From a candidate division CSSED10-310 bacterium (GTDB lineage: Bacteria > CSSED10-310 > JAFGJC01): a DNA stretch of 7,089 bases. A program made the position numbers and the translations under genes. The notes beneath the pieces are model-generated. The model was not told the origin of the DNA, ran no database searches, and saw only the letters and a program-made list of their open reading frames with translations. Position 1 is the first letter of the stretch. Every line of letters begins with the position of its first letter. Positions 7,071 to 7,089 of the stretch are shown here, in pieces. The stretch lies in the NCBI GenBank assembly GCA_016929305.1, contig JAFGJC010000432.1, positions 1 through 7,089 on the forward strand. The letters are read 5' to 3'.

Positions 7071-7089
7071 ATGATTTTACTGGGGTTTA
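7071..7089 (+). CDS. Possible first codons of a divergent gene cut by the window edge
   Basis: ATG at 7071 opens a frame reading M-I-L-L-G-F to the edge, 8 bases after the promoter-like TATAAG. No Shine-Dalgarno sequence precedes it. Six codons are too few to establish a gene or suggest a product; the only support is position relative to the promoter candidate and the free space beyond the transporter gene. Confidence 0.2.

Noticed and set aside
1..7089. CRISPR array, transposon, tRNA or defence island
   Set aside because: No regularly spaced repeats, transposase or integrase motifs, terminal repeats or cloverleaf sequence were seen, and SbcCD with a CDF transporter is housekeeping content.

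Overview
This is an ordinary bacterial chromosome segment of moderate GC with dense, standard-code genes starting at ATG or GTG. The proteins point to a bacterium with a murein wall, probably Gram-negative, but the phylum cannot be fixed from this window. The layout is three plus-strand genes, one convergent minus-strand gene, and a short intergenic region at the right edge that carries divergent promoter-like signals.

Region 1 (left edge to 1010) is an M23 (LytM/peptidase M23) metallopeptidase whose reading frame is open to the left edge, so its N-terminus probably lies outside the window. Region 2 (1011-1058) is a 48-base gap with a perfect 7-bp inverted repeat just upstream of sbcD. Region 3 (1059-6115) is a textbook sbcDC pair: the SbcD nuclease subunit overlaps the SbcC ATPase gene by four bases (GTGA). 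SbcC is long (1266 aa) and has a complete Rad50-type architecture: Walker A, Q-loop, coiled-coil arm, CPVC zinc hook, coiled-coil arm, signature motif, Walker B, D-loop and switch histidine. Together they should form the cytoplasmic SbcCD (Mre11-Rad50-like) complex that processes DNA hairpins and blocked or broken ends.

Region 4 (6042-6950, minus strand) is a cation diffusion facilitator that keeps every metal ligand known from E. coli YiiP, but with a zinc-type HD-HD transport site. Its 3' end overlaps the 3' end of sbcC by 74 bp, tail to tail, so there is no room for a terminator between them. Region 5 (6951-7089) holds promoter-like sequences on both strands, an imperfect inverted repeat between them, and possibly the first codons of a divergent gene that runs off the right edge.

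I see no mobile element, CRISPR array, rRNA, tRNA or clearly novel multi-gene system. The most interesting points are the convergent overlap that encodes metal ligands of the transporter, and -10-like elements placed 6-8 bases upstream of SD-less start codons, which could mean leaderless transcripts.
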